64,000 nt of DNA, taken from NCBI RefSeq assembly GCF_019933235.1, contig NZ_CP082945.1, positions 2,170,001-2,234,000 of the forward strand, written 5' to 3'. The first letter of the stretch is position 1. Each line of letters opens with the position of its first letter. Shown one piece after another: positions 1 through 8,890 of this stretch. The notes beneath the pieces are model-generated. The model was not told where the DNA came from. It made no database searches and was given only the letters and a program-made list of their open reading frames with translations. Origin of the DNA: Streptomyces angustmyceticus. GTDB lineage: Bacteria; Actinomycetota; Actinomycetes; Streptomycetales; Streptomycetaceae. Position numbers and translations under genes: made by a program.

Positions 1-1
1 C

Positions 2-2740
2 GAGCTCGGCGACTGGCGGGTGGTCATCCACTCCCCCTTCGGCGCCCAGGTCCACGCCCCGTGGGCACTCGCCCTCGGCGCCCGCCTCACCGAGCGCTAC
101 GGCATGGACGCCCAGGTGATGCACGCCGACGACGGCATCGTGCTGCGGCTGCCGGACGCCGACCTGCTGGGCCTCGACCTCCTGGACGGCGACGGCGGCT
201 TCGATCCGGCCGCCGATCCGGGCCTGAGCGCCCGCGGCGCGGAGTACGACCCCGAGCAGTCCCCCGTGGGGGCGGCCGATGTCGCCTTCGAGCACGGCGA
301 GGTCGACCAGATCGTCACGGACCAGGTCGGCGGCTCCGCGCTGTTCGCCTCCCGGTTCCGGGAGTGCGCCGCCCGCGCCCTGCTGCTGCCGCGGCGCAGC
401 CCCGGCAAGCGCACCCCGCTGTGGCAGCAACGGCAGCGCGCCGCCCAGCTGCTGCAGGTGGCGAGCGAGTTCGGGTCCTTCCCGATCGTGCTGGAGGCCG
501 TCCGCGAGTGCCTCCAGGACGTCTTCGACGTACCGGGCCTGGCGGAGCTGATGGGGGACATCGAGGCCCGCCGGGTCCGGCTCGTGGAGGTCACCACCCC
601 CGAGCCGTCCCCGTTCGCCCGCTCGCTGCTGTTCGGGTACGTCGCCCAGTTCCTGTACGAGGGCGACTCCCCGCTCGCCGAGCGCCGCGCCGCCGCCCTC
701 TCCCTGGACTCCCGGCTGCTGGCCGAGCTGCTGGGCCAGGCCGAGCTGCGCGAGCTGCTGGACGCCGAGGTGCTGGCCGGGCTGGAGCGCGAGCTGCAGT
801 GGCGCACGGACGACCGGCGGGTCAAGGACGTCGAGGGCGTCGCCGACGTCCTGCGGCTGCTCGGGCCGCTGACCGACGCCGAACTCGCCGAGCGCGGCGC
901 GGATCCGGCCTGGACCCGGGAGCTGGCCGCCGCCCGCCGCGCGATCCCGGTGCGGATCGCCGGGCAGGACCACTGGGCCGCCGTCGAGGACGCCGGCCGG
1001 CTCCGCGACGCCCTGGGCACGGCCCTGCCGGTGGGTGTCCCCGAGTCGTTCACGGAGCCGGTCAAGGACCCGCTGGGCGACCTGCTGTCCCGTTACGCCC
1101 GCACCCACGGCCCGTTCACCTCCGAGCAGGCCGCCGCCCGCTTCGGCCTCGGCACGGCCGTCACCGACGGCGCGCTGCATCTGCTCGCCGCGGCCGGCCG
1201 GGTCGTCCAGGGGGAGTTCCACCCCGCGGGCATCGGCCAGGAGTGGTGCGACGCCCAGGTGCTGCGCAGGCTGCGCCGCCGCTCGCTGGCCGCGCTGCGC
1301 GAGGAGCTGGAGCCGGTGCCGCCCGCCGCGCTGGCCGCCTTCCTCCCGCAGTGGCAGCACCTCGGCGCTCCCCGCCCGGCCCCGGCGAGCGGGGTGCCCG
1401 CCCCGCTCGCGGGCTCGTCGCACAGCCTGCGCGGGATCGACGGTCTGGTGCGCGCCGTCGAACAGCTCCAGGGCGCCCCCGTGCCCGCCTCCGCCCTGGA
1501 GAAGCTGGTGCTGCCCTCCCGCGTCGGCGGCTACACCCCCGCCCTGCTGGACGAACTCACCGCCACCGGCGAGGTGGTGTGGGCCGGCGCCGGCGCGCTG
1601 CCCGGCAAGGACGGCTGGCTCTCCCTGTACCTCGCCGACACCGCCCCGCTCCTGCTGCCGCAACCCCTCCCGCTGGAACTCACCGCGCTGCACGAGTCGT
1701 TGCTGACCGCCCTCGGCCCCGGATACGGACTGTTCTTCCGCCAGCTCGCCGACCAGGTCCGCGCCACCACCCACCCCGAGGCCACCGACGCCCAGCTCGC
1801 CGACGCCCTGTGGGACCTCGCCTGGTCGGGCCTGCTCACCAACGACACCCTCGCGCCGCTGCGCGCCCTCCTGGGCTCGGGCCGTACCGCCGGCTCGACC
1901 GCCCACCGCGCCCGCCGGGCCGTCCCCCGCGGCAGATACGGCTCGCTGACCGCGGCGGCGGGCCGCGCCGGCCGCCCCACCGCCTCCCGCTCGGGTCCGC
2001 CGACCGTGGGCGGCCGCTGGTCGCTGCTGCCCGCCGCCGAACCGGAACCCACCCACCGGGCGCACGCCCTGGCCCGCACCCTCCTGGACCGGCACGGCAT
2101 CGTCACCCGCGGCGCGGTCGCCGCCGAGGGCGTCGAGGGTGGCTTCTCCGCCGCGTACCGCGTGCTGGCCGCCTTCGAGGAGTCCGGCCAGGCCCGCCGC
2201 GGCTATGTGGTCGAGGGGCTGGGCGCCGCCCAGTTCGCGATGGACGGCGCGGTGGACCGGCTGCGCGCGGTCAGCACCCGGCGCGAGCGCGCCACCGAGG
2301 ACGCCTTGCCGGACGGCGGCCCGCCGCAGTCCCGGGGCGGCGGCCCGCAGCGCGCGCTCGTGCTGGCCGCCGCCGACCCGGCGAACGCCTACGGCGCCGC
2401 CCTGTCCTGGCCCGAACCGCCCGAGGGCTCGACCCACAAGCCCGGCCGCAAGGCGGGCTCCCTGGTCGTCCTCGTCGACGGCGAGCTGACGCTCTACATG
2501 GAGCGCGGCGGCAAGACCCTGCTGATCTGGCCGCTCGGCGACGAACCGGCCCCGGCCGCCGCGGACCCCCGCCTCCGCCTCGCCGTCGAGGCGCTCACGG
2601 ATGCCGCCCGCGCCGGCGCCCTGGGCACCGTCACCACCGAACGCATCAACGGCACCTCCGCGCTCACCTCGCCCTACGCCACCACCCTGGAATCCGCCGG
2701 CTTCCACCCGACCCCGAGGGGGCTGCGGCTGCGCGGGTGA
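2..2740 (+). CDS. lhr: Lhr-type ATP-dependent helicase, C-terminal part (5' end outside window)
   Basis: The reading frame is open from the first bases, so the start and the two RecA-like helicase domains lie upstream; the 912 codons seen are the C-terminal part of a protein usually about 1,500 residues long. The first residues carry the HSPFG..VHAPWA signature that follows the helicase core in Lhr (large helicase-related, superfamily 2, DEAD/DEAH class). Next comes a stretch rich in Arg/Leu (QRxxAxxLLQVAxEFGSFPI) typical of the Lhr core, then winged-helix-like and C-terminal Lhr domains. Actinobacterial Lhr is a 3'-5' DNA/RNA:DNA helicase linked to DNA repair and is induced by DNA damage in mycobacteria. 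The Nei-type glycosylase gene follows after 54 bases on the same strand, so a shared repair operon is plausible. Confident on family; nothing can be said about the ATPase motifs. Confidence 0.9.
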   Translation, partial: ELGDWRVVIHSPFGAQVHAPWALALGARLTERYGMDAQVMHADDGIVLRLPDADLLGLDLLDGDGGFDPAADPGLSARGAEYDPEQSPVGAADVAFEHGEVDQIVTDQVGGSALFASRFRECAARALLLPRRSPGKRTPLWQQRQRAAQLLQVASEFGSFPIVLEAVRECLQDVFDVPGLAELMGDIEARRVRLVEVTTPEPSPFARSLLFGYVAQFLYEGDSPLAERRAAALSLDSRLLAELLGQAELRELLDAEVLAGLERELQWRTDDRRVKDVEGVADVLRLLGPLTDAELAERGADPAWTRELAAARRAIPVRIAGQDHWAAVEDAGRLRDALGTALPVGVPESFTEPVKDPLGDLLSRYARTHGPFTSEQAAARFGLGTAVTDGALHLLAAAGRVVQGEFHPAGIGQEWCDAQVLRRLRRRSLAALREELEPVPPAALAAFLPQWQHLGAPRPAPASGVPAPLAGSSHSLRGIDGLVRAVEQLQGAPVPASALEKLVLPSRVGGYTPALLDELTATGEVVWAGAGALPGKDGWLSLYLADTAPLLLPQPLPLELTALHESLLTALGPGYGLFFRQLADQVRATTHPEATDAQLADALWDLAWSGLLTNDTLAPLRALLGSGRTAGSTAHRARRAVPRGRYGSLTAAAGRAGRPTASRSGPPTVGGRWSLLPAAEPEPTHRAHALARTLLDRHGIVTRGAVAAEGVEGGFSAAYRVLAAFEESGQARRGYVVEGLGAAQFAMDGAVDRLRAVSTRRERATEDALPDGGPPQSRGGGPQRALVLAAADPANAYGAALSWPEPPEGSTHKPGRKAGSLVVLVDGELTLYMERGGKTLLIWPLGDEPAPAAADPRLRLAVEALTDAARAGALGTVTTERINGTSALTSPYATTLESAGFHPTPRGLRLRG

Positions 2741-2794
2741 GGGCAGTCAGCGGAGGCACGCCCCCGGCACGGGCCCGCCGGGCATGATGGTGAC

Positions 2795-3646
2795 ATGCCC
2801 GAAGGCGACACCGTCTGGCGCGTGGCCCGGCGGCTCGGCGAGGCGCTGGCCGGGCGGCCGCTGACCCGCTGCGACCTGCGCGTCCCCCGGCTCGCGACGG
2901 TGGACCTGACCGGCCGCGAGGTGCTGGACGTGGTCCCCCGCGGCAAGCACCTCCTCACCCGCTTCGAGGGCGGCCTGACCCTGCACTCCCATCTGCGGAT
3001 GGACGGCGCCTGGCAGGTCTACGCCCCGGACGAGCGCTGGCGCGGTGGCCCCGCCCACCAGATCCGGGCCATCCTCGACACCGCGGAGCACACCGCCGTC
3101 GGCTACCGCCTCCCCGTTCTCGGCCTGCTGCGCACCACCGACGAGTCCCGGGTCGTCGGCCACCTGGGCCCCGACCTCCTCGGCCCCGACTGGGACCCGG
3201 CCGAGGCCCTCGCCCGGCTGCTCACCGCCCCGGAGCGGCCCCTCGGCGAGGCCCTGCTGGACCAGCGCAATCTGGCCGGCATCGGCAACGTCTACAAGGC
3301 GGAGCTGTGCTTCCTGCTGCGCGCCTCCCCCTGGCTCCCCGTGGGCCGGCTGCCCCGGCCCGAGCGCGTGCCCGCCCTCGCCAAGAAGCTCCTCGAAGCC
3401 AACAAGCTCCGCCCCGCCCGCACCACTACCCCCTGGGGACAGCGGTCCGGTCCCTTCGCGGGCGGCGGGAGAGGCCGCCCCGACCGCCGGCTGTGGGTCT
3501 ACGGCCGGGCCGGCCGCCCCTGTCTGCGCTGCGGCACGGCAGTCCGCTCCGCCGACCAGGATCCGGCCGCCCAGGACCGCGTCACCTACTGGTGCCCCGC
3601 CTGCCAGCCCGCCCCCGGCCCGCCGGACACCCCGCCCGCCCGCTGA
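2795..3646 (+). CDS. nei: Fpg/Nei family DNA glycosylase/AP lyase (endonuclease VIII type)
   Basis: 283 residues, the usual length. The protein starts MPEGDTV: after removal of Met, Pro2 is the Schiff-base nucleophile and Glu3 the catalytic acid, and the GDTV form is typical of Nei rather than Fpg (which has PELPEV). A Lys in RGKH near residue 50 is the conserved catalytic lysine. The helix-two-turn-helix segment (LLDQRNLAGIGNVYKAE, about residues 155-171) is clear, and the C-terminus holds a CxxC...CxxC zinc finger (CLRC...CPAC, about residues 245-272). It removes oxidised pyrimidines and cleaves the abasic strand. It lies 54 bases after the lhr helicase, consistent with a DNA-repair pair. 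Mycobacteria and streptomycetes have several Nei paralogues, so the exact paralogue is not assigned. Confidence 0.93.
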   Translation: MPEGDTVWRVARRLGEALAGRPLTRCDLRVPRLATVDLTGREVLDVVPRGKHLLTRFEGGLTLHSHLRMDGAWQVYAPDERWRGGPAHQIRAILDTAEHTAVGYRLPVLGLLRTTDESRVVGHLGPDLLGPDWDPAEALARLLTAPERPLGEALLDQRNLAGIGNVYKAELCFLLRASPWLPVGRLPRPERVPALAKKLLEANKLRPARTTTPWGQRSGPFAGGGRGRPDRRLWVYGRAGRPCLRCGTAVRSADQDPAAQDRVTYWCPACQPAPGPPDTPPAR

Positions 3647-3708
3647 GCGAGCGGCTCCCCCCGCCCCACCAATTGACGCCCCGTCAGATTCCTCCCTACC
3701 CTCGCCCC

Positions 3709-4485
3709 ATGCCCTTCACGGCGTACGACCTCACGGGCCGCATCGCGATCGTCACGGGCGCGGCCGGCGGCATCGGCCGCGCCACCGCCGTCCTCCTCGC
3801 CGAGGCCGGGGCCACCGTCCACTGCGCCGACCTCGACGGGCCCGGCGTCGAGGAGACCGCCGCGGAGATCACCGCCGCCGGGGGCTCGGCGCACGCCCAC
3901 CGCCTCGACGTGACCCGGCGCGACGAGATAGCCGCCGTCGTCGACGCCGCCCGCGATGCCACCGGCCGCCTCGACGTGATGGCGAACATCGCCGGAATCA
4001 TGCACTCCGCCCCCGTCCTGGAGACCGCGGACGCGGACCTGGACCGGGTCTGGACCACCAACTTCAAGGGCGTGCTGTACGGCTGCCAGGAGGCCGCCCG
4101 CGCGATGATCGCCACCGCCACCCCTGGTTCCGTGGTGAACATGGCGTCCGGCGCGATCGACACCGGCGCCCCCGGCCTGCTCTGCTACGGCGCGGCCAAG
4201 GCCGCCGTCATCCAGCTCACCAGGACCCTGGCCACGGAAGTGGGGCGGCACGGCATCCGCGTCAACGCCGTCGCCCCGGGCTGGGTCCGTACGCCGATGA
4301 CCGAGCGCCACACCGCGCAGGCGCAGCAGCAGGCGGAGGGGCCGATGATCCGGATGTCCCCGCTGGGCCGGGTCGGCGAACCGGAGGACATCGCGCACAC
4401 CGTGCTGCACCTGGCGTCGGACGCCTCGTCCTTCATGACCGGCCAGATCCTCCGCCCGAACGGCGGCGTCGCCATGCCCTGGTGA
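3709..4485 (+). CDS. Short-chain dehydrogenase/reductase (SDR), classical type
   Basis: 258 residues. The N-terminal Rossmann motif TGAAGGIG (about residues 16-23) binds NAD(P)(H); an Asp-Leu-Asp after beta-2 (CADLDG) suggests NAD(H) preference. The catalytic Ser is in NMASGAID and the Tyr/Lys in CYGAAKAA, with the expected YxxxK spacing; the usual NNAG is replaced by NIAG. The C-terminal PLGRVGEPEDIA and GQILRPNGG segments are standard for FabG-like SDRs. The open frame runs much further upstream, but similarity begins at the ATG at 3709 and the earlier part overlaps nei. The substrate cannot be told from sequence. The gene stands alone between nei and a convergent small membrane gene. Confidence 0.88.
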   Translation: MPFTAYDLTGRIAIVTGAAGGIGRATAVLLAEAGATVHCADLDGPGVEETAAEITAAGGSAHAHRLDVTRRDEIAAVVDAARDATGRLDVMANIAGIMHSAPVLETADADLDRVWTTNFKGVLYGCQEAARAMIATATPGSVVNMASGAIDTGAPGLLCYGAAKAAVIQLTRTLATEVGRHGIRVNAVAPGWVRTPMTERHTAQAQQQAEGPMIRMSPLGRVGEPEDIAHTVLHLASDASSFMTGQILRPNGGVAMPW

Positions 4486-4783
4486 GCACCGCCCCGCAGA
4501 GCCCCCGCGCCGCGCGCACCCCCCGGACCGTCCGGACGACGGCCCGGCGCCAGCCGCCGTCCCCGTCCGTCCGCGGCACACAGTGCACCGGCAGCAGGCT
4601 CAGCCCCCAGCCGCCGAGCGCCACCACTCCCTCGACCACCCCCGCCGACTGCGGCCAGAGCACCAGCCGCAGCGCGGCCCACCACCACAGCACCCCGACG
4701 ACGGCCCCGGATATCCAGCGGCCCGGCTGGGCCCGCGGACGCCTGCCGGACGCCCCGCCGGCCGCGACATCACGCCACCCCAT
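4433..4783 (-). CDS. Small two-helix membrane protein, function unknown
   Basis: 116 residues. Two hydrophobic stretches that could span the membrane: ISGAVVGVLWWWAALRLVLW (about residues 24-43) and VVEGVVALGGWGLSLLPVH (about 49-67), then a basic Arg-rich tail. The ATG at 4783 opens the frame. The 3' end overlaps the end of the convergent SDR gene by about 50 bases, so the C-terminal tail may be unreliable. Trp-rich first helix and helix spacing argue for a real gene, but I do not recognise a family. Confidence 0.4.
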   Translation of the reverse strand: MGWRDVAAGGASGRRPRAQPGRWISGAVVGVLWWWAALRLVLWPQSAGVVEGVVALGGWGLSLLPVHCVPRTDGDGGWRRAVVRTVRGVRAARGLCGAVLTRAWRRRRSGGGSGRS

Positions 4784-4970
4784 GGCTGCCTCCTCCGGCC
4801 GACGCTAGACGGGCCCCGCCACCCGGCGGGAGGGCGCACCGGGGCGTTCGCGGCGCGCGGCCGGCCCCGCGAGCCCCGGGACGGACCGCGCCGCCACGAG
4901 CCTCCGCACCGGCCGCCGCCGGCCGGCAGGGCATGCCGCGGCCCCGGGCCCCAGCGGGCGCCGCGGCCCG

Positions 4971-5441
4971 TCAGTGGGACTCGGCCTGGAACATCCAGTG
5001 GTGCTTCTCCAGGTCGGCGGTCAGCCCGATGAAGATGTCCTGGCTGACCGGGTCCGGGTCCGCGGTGGCGGTGATCCGCTCGCGCATCCGGCCGATGACC
5101 GCGCTCAGCGCCGCCACCATCGCCCGTACCACGTCGCCGTCCTTGATCCAGCCGTCCGTGATCTCGCTGATGCCGCTGGTCTTGGCGACGGTGCCGGCCC
5201 GCCCGTCGGGCGACACCCCGATCGCCGACGCCCGCTCGGCCACCGTGTCGGCATGCTGCCGCGCGCTGGCGACCACCTCGTCGAGCTGGAGGTGGACGGA
5301 GCGGAAGCGGGGCCCGACGACGTTCCAGTGCACCTGCTTCGCGACGAGGGAGAGGTCCACCAGATCGACGAGCGCTCCCTGCAGGGCGGCCCCGACGATG
5401 CCGCGGTCCTCGTCGGACAGTGTGCTCTTGACGACAGACAT
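4971..5441 (-). CDS. dps: Dps-family miniferritin (DNA-binding protein from starved cells)
   Basis: 156 residues, normal for Dps. The ferroxidase ligands can be placed: His38 in KQVHWNV, His50 and Asp54 in VHLQLDE, and Asp65/Glu69 in HADTVAE, matching the H-x11-H-x3-D ... D-x3-E spacing of the intersubunit iron site. Dps dodecamers oxidise Fe(II) with peroxide, store the iron and compact DNA in stress. There is no Lys-rich N-terminal tail and only a short C-terminus, so DNA binding, if any, must be by another surface. It is a single-gene unit: ATG at 5441, preceded by GGAG and by an AT-rich region with an inverted repeat (5468-5487). Streptomycetes have several Dps paralogues; which one this is was not resolved. 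Confidence 0.93.
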   Translation of the reverse strand: MSVVKSTLSDEDRGIVGAALQGALVDLVDLSLVAKQVHWNVVGPRFRSVHLQLDEVVASARQHADTVAERASAIGVSPDGRAGTVAKTSGISEITDGWIKDGDVVRAMVAALSAVIGRMRERITATADPDPVSQDIFIGLTADLEKHHWMFQAESH

Positions 5442-5467
5442 GCAGATACTCCTGATTTAGGCGATAT

Positions 5468-5487
5468 ATCCGATTTGACCATCGTAT
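5468..5487 (-). promoter_or_regulatory. Inverted repeat in the dps promoter region (candidate operator)
   Basis: On the coding strand of dps the sequence reads ATACGAT-N6-ATCGGAT, two 7-base arms that are inverted with a single mismatch, ending 26 bases before the dps start. It sits in an AT-rich island (about 5455-5500) that is exceptional in this high-GC DNA and contains TATA-like hexamers suitable for a -10 element. The position fits a repressor or activator site. No known regulator consensus was matched with confidence. Confidence 0.4.
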
Positions 5488-5622
5488 AAATGAATCGCCC
5501 GTCCCAGCCGCCCGGGCGGTCCGGCCGGGCACCGCCCCAGGCCCACGGCCCGCCGCACCCGCGCAGCGCAGAGCCCCGGCGGGCTGCTTCCCACCGGGGC
5601 TCTGCTGCGTGCGAAAGGGGTG

Positions 5623-6006
5623 TCAGGCCGCGACGACATCCACGACGTCGGCCGGGGACTTGATGGTCACGCGCTCCTCCGGCACACCGGCCAGGGACGT
5701 GACGGACACCGAATTGAGCTTCGGCCGCACCGGTGCGGGCACCGGGTCGCTCGCGGCCGCGGACGCTGCCAGCTCGGCGAGTGCCAGCTCGTCGCTGACC
5801 TCCCGCATGAGCTCGGACATGCGCACGTCCAGCGCGTCACAGATCGACGAGAGCAGTTCGGAGGACGCCTCCTTCTGCCCCCTCTCCACCTCGGACAAAT
5901 AGCCGAGCGATACCCGGGCGGAGGAAGAGACCTCGCGCAGGGTTCGGCCCTGGCGCTGACGCTGTCGGCGCAGCACGTCACCCAGCAGGCGACGAAGCAG
6001 AATCAT
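5623..6006 (-). CDS. clgR: ClgR-type XRE-family transcriptional regulator of clp and lon genes
   Basis: 127 residues. N-terminal Cro/C1-type helix-turn-helix (about residues 8-65) with [20 protein letters not shown], the conserved recognition segment of actinobacterial ClgR/PopR proteins. ClgR activates clpP1P2, clpC, lon and its own gene when protein damage rises. The C-terminus is hydrophobic and ends VVDVVAA; the terminal Ala-Ala is known in Streptomyces ClgR as a degron recognised by the ClpP protease, giving feedback control. The gene lies 94 bases after cinA on the same strand; the same cinA-clgR order occurs in many actinobacteria. No ClgR box was convincingly found upstream. Confidence 0.88.
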   Translation of the reverse strand: MILLRRLLGDVLRRQRQRQGRTLREVSSSARVSLGYLSEVERGQKEASSELLSSICDALDVRMSELMREVSDELALAELAASAAASDPVPAPVRPKLNSVSVTSLAGVPEERVTIKSPADVVDVVAA

Positions 6007-6100
6007 CGCTGGCTCCCTCCTCGGACCTCGGATCCGGATCCTTCTCGCCCCACCGTACCGCCTCGGGCTGTGGGCGTGCGGGGTGCAAGTACGTGTTCAC

Positions 6101-6637
6101 TCAGGGCTGCAAACATCCATTCCCCCCGTGTTGTTCCGTATCCTGTGCCCGCGTATTTTCTGTCAGTTCGCTCAACAGCATTGCGAGCACGGCGTCCATG
6201 GTGTCCAGCCTGATCCGGTCACGGTCGCCCTCCAGCGCCAGCCGCCGCACCCGCCCAGCACCGCCCGGCCCCTGGACCGCCACGAAAACCGTGCCCACCG
6301 GGTATCCGTCCTGCGGATCGGGGCCGGCCACCCCCGTGGTGGCGATGCCCCAGTCGGCACCCAGCACCCGCCGCACACCGCTCGCCATCTGCCGCGCGAC
6401 CTCCCCGTCCACGGCCCCGCGCGCGGCCAGCAGGGCGCCGTCCACGCCCAGTACCTCCCGCTTGAGGTCGGTGGCGTACGCCGTGACGGAGCCGCGCACG
6501 ACCCGTGAGGCCCCTGGGACGGCGGTCAGCGCGCCCGCCACCAGGCCGCCGGTCAGCGACTCGGCCACCGCCAGGCTCTGACCGCGCCCGGCGAGCAGCT
6601 CCAGCACCCCGGCCGCGGCAGAACCCGGCGTGTTCAC
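6101..6637 (-). CDS. cinA: CinA C-terminal domain protein (nicotinamide-nucleotide amidase, PncC type)
   Basis: 178 residues covering only the CinA C-terminal domain: AESLTGGLVAG near residue 20, the GSVTAYATDLKREVLGV segment, and TTGVAGPDPQDGYPVGTVFVA, which form the active-site region. The longer molybdopterin-binding-like N-terminal domain of full CinA/YgeQ proteins is absent, as in most actinobacterial homologues. PncC hydrolyses NMN to nicotinate mononucleotide, recycling the by-product of bacterial DNA ligase. The GTG start at 6637 overlaps the pgsA stop (GTGA), so it is translationally coupled as the last gene of rimO-pgsA-cinA. The 3' tail after residue 155 (ENTRAQDTEQ...) is variable. 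Confidence 0.88.
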   Translation of the reverse strand: MNTPGSAAAGVLELLAGRGQSLAVAESLTGGLVAGALTAVPGASRVVRGSVTAYATDLKREVLGVDGALLAARGAVDGEVARQMASGVRRVLGADWGIATTGVAGPDPQDGYPVGTVFVAVQGPGGAGRVRRLALEGDRDRIRLDTMDAVLAMLLSELTENTRAQDTEQHGGNGCLQP

Positions 6638-7293
6638 CGGGCCGTGTCCCGCTCGGTCCGCTCGGCCCGTTCGGCGCGTTCCCGGGCCAGCCCGGCCCGG
6701 CGCAGCACCACGGCCTGCCGGACGTAGTCGAGACCGGTGACCACGGTCAGCGCGACCGCCACCGCCATCACCCACCAGCGGAAGGTCGCCAGCGGGCCGG
6801 TCAGCACCAGGACGTACATGCCCACCGCGGTGCCCTGCGCCAATGTCTTGATTTTGCCGCCCCGACTGGCCGGAATGACCCCGTGCTTGATCACCCAGAA
6901 CCGCATCAGCGTGATGCCGAGCTCCCGGAAGAGGATCACGCCGGTCACCCACCAGGACAGGTCGCCGAGCACCGACAGACAGATCAGCGCCGCGCCCATG
7001 ATCGCCTTGTCCGCGATCGGGTCCGCGATCTTGCCGAAGTCGGTGACCAGGTTGTACGTGCGCGCCAGATGCCCGTCGAAGACATCGGTGATCATGGCGA
7101 CGGCGAAGGCGGCCCAGGCGAAGACCCGCCAGACGGGGTCCGTTCCGTTGTCGTGCATCAGCAGCAGCACGAAGGCCGGGACCAGCACCAGCCGCAGCAT
7201 CGTCAGGAGGTTGGCGATGTTCCACAGCCCGGCCTGCCGGACGGCCGGCGCCGTGCGCGGGCCACCAGCCGCGGAAGCCGGGACTCCGCTCAT
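6634..7293 (-). CDS. pgsA: CDP-alcohol phosphatidyltransferase (phosphatidylglycerophosphate synthase type)
   Basis: 219 residues with several membrane helices. The CDP-alcohol phosphotransferase motif D-x2-DG-x2-AR-x8-G-x3-D-x3-D is complete (DVFDGHLAR ... [11 protein letters not shown], about residues 70-95). It transfers a phosphatidyl group from CDP-diacylglycerol, most likely to glycerol-3-phosphate, the first step towards phosphatidylglycerol. The ATG at 7293 overlaps the rimO stop (ATGA); an in-frame start 21 bases earlier would lie deeper inside rimO and is less likely. The C-terminal 20 residues are a charged Arg/Glu repeat ([13 protein letters not shown]). rimO-pgsA-cinA(-clgR) is a conserved actinobacterial neighbourhood. 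Substrate choice (glycerol-P or inositol-P) is inferred from this context. Confidence 0.9.
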   Translation of the reverse strand: MSGVPASAAGGPRTAPAVRQAGLWNIANLLTMLRLVLVPAFVLLLMHDNGTDPVWRVFAWAAFAVAMITDVFDGHLARTYNLVTDFGKIADPIADKAIMGAALICLSVLGDLSWWVTGVILFRELGITLMRFWVIKHGVIPASRGGKIKTLAQGTAVGMYVLVLTGPLATFRWWVMAVAVALTVVTGLDYVRQAVVLRRAGLARERAERAERTERDTAR

Positions 7294-8786
7294 CTGGCCG
7301 CCTCCTCGGTACACCCTGTGCCCTCCACCGACAGCACCTCCGCGACGAGATCCACGCCTTCGCTCGCGACCACCTTTGCTTCGACCATACGACCGGGCGC
7401 CAGCTCCTGGTCGGTCGACAGCAGGGTGACGCCGTCGGTCTCCGGCGCCTGGTGCGCGGCCCGCCCGACGATGCCGTCCTCGTCGTCGGTCCGGTCGACC
7501 AGCACCCGCAGCGTCTCGCCGATCCGCTCCTCGGCGCGCTGCGCGGTCAGCTCCTCGGCCAGCCGGGAGACCCGCGCCAGCCGCTCGGCGACCACGTCCG
7601 GGTCGACCTTGCCCTCGTACGACGCGGCCTCGGTGCCGTCCTCGTCGGAGTAGCCGAAGACGCCGATGGCGTCCAGCCGGGCCTCGGTGAGGAAGCGCTC
7701 CAGCTCCGCGAGGTCGCTCTCGCTCTCGCCGGGGAAGCCGACGATGAAGTTGGAGCGGGCACCGGCCTGCGGCGCCTTGGTCCGGATCGTCTCCAGCAGC
7801 CCCAGGAAGCTGTCGGTGCCGCCGAAGCGCCGCATGGAGCGCAGCACACCGGGCGCCGAGTGCTGGAAGGACAGGTCGAAGTAGGGCGCGACCTTGTCGG
7901 TGCCGGTCAGGACGTCGATCAGACCGGGGCGCATCTCGGCGGGCTGCAGGTAGCTGACCCGGATCCGCTCGATGCCGTCGACGGCCGCCAGCTCCGGCAG
8001 CAGGGTCTCCAGCAGCCGGATGTCGCCGAGGTCCTTGCCGTAGGAGGTGTTGTTCTCGGAGACCAGCATGATCTCCTTGACGCCGTCTTCCGCCAGCCAG
8101 CGCGTCTCGCCGAGCACGTCGGAGGGCCGGCGCGAGATGAAGGAGCCGCGGAAGGACGGGATCGCGCAGAACGAGCAGCGCCGGTCGCAGCCGGAGGCCA
8201 GCTTCACCGAGGCCACGGGACTGCTGCCGAGCCGGCGGCGCAGCGGCGCACGCGGCCCGGAGGCGGGCGCGACGCCCTCCGGCAGGTCCTCCGGCGGGGC
8301 CGCCGGCGGCTCCTCCTGGGCGTGGCCGGGCAGCGCGACGCCGGCGGACGCCTGGCGCTCTGCCGGGCTGATCGGCAGCAGCTTGCGGCGGTCGCGGGGG
8401 GTGTGGGCGGCGTGGATGCCGCCGTTGAGGATGGTCTGCAGGCGGTCGGAGATGTTGCTGTAGTCGTCGAAGCCGAGCACGCCGTCGGCCTCGGGCAGCG
8501 CCTCGGCGAGCTCCTTGCCGTAGCGCTCGGCCATGCAGCCGACGGCCACCACGGCCTGGGTTCTGCCGTGATCCTTCAGATCGTTGGCTTCCAGCAGGGC
8601 ATCGACGGAGTCCTTCTTCGCGGCCTCGACGAACCCACAGGTGTTGACGACGGCGACATCGGCATCGGCGGCTTCCTCGACGAGGTCCCAGCCGTCCGCT
8701 GCCAGGCGGCCTGCGAGCTCCTCCGAGTCCACCTCGTTACGGGCGCAGCCAAGAGTGACGAGGGCGACGGTACGGCGTTCGGGCAT
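7290..8786 (-). CDS. rimO: Ribosomal protein S12 methylthiotransferase RimO
   Basis: 498 residues. Radical-SAM methylthiotransferase: N-terminal UPF0004 domain with cluster cysteines Cys14, Cys50 and Cys84, then the radical SAM motif CxxxCxxC at Cys200, Cys204 and Cys207 ([16 protein letters not shown]), and a C-terminal TRAM domain that binds S12. RimO adds a methylthio group to the conserved Asp of ribosomal protein S12 using two 4Fe-4S clusters. The stretch between the first two domains (about residues 125-185) is an Ala/Pro-rich insertion. First gene of the rimO-pgsA-cinA coupled set; ATG start at 8786. Confidence 0.95.
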   Translation of the reverse strand: MPERRTVALVTLGCARNEVDSEELAGRLAADGWDLVEEAADADVAVVNTCGFVEAAKKDSVDALLEANDLKDHGRTQAVVAVGCMAERYGKELAEALPEADGVLGFDDYSNISDRLQTILNGGIHAAHTPRDRRKLLPISPAERQASAGVALPGHAQEEPPAAPPEDLPEGVAPASGPRAPLRRRLGSSPVASVKLASGCDRRCSFCAIPSFRGSFISRRPSDVLGETRWLAEDGVKEIMLVSENNTSYGKDLGDIRLLETLLPELAAVDGIERIRVSYLQPAEMRPGLIDVLTGTDKVAPYFDLSFQHSAPGVLRSMRRFGGTDSFLGLLETIRTKAPQAGARSNFIVGFPGESESDLAELERFLTEARLDAIGVFGYSDEDGTEAASYEGKVDPDVVAERLARVSRLAEELTAQRAEERIGETLRVLVDRTDDEDGIVGRAAHQAPETDGVTLLSTDQELAPGRMVEAKVVASEGVDLVAEVLSVEGTGCTEEAAR

Positions 8787-8890
8787 GGGGCTCAGCCTAC
8801 TTTGTCCCCGGCACCCCCTTGGCGCGCAGGTCTGTACCGCCCGCCCCGGGGCCCCGGAACGAGCGGCACACGCCCCCGGCGAACCGCTTC

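Noticed and set aside
5457-5639. 60-codon ORF between dps and clgR
   Set aside because: Arg/Pro-rich, covers the dps regulatory island, no ribosome site.
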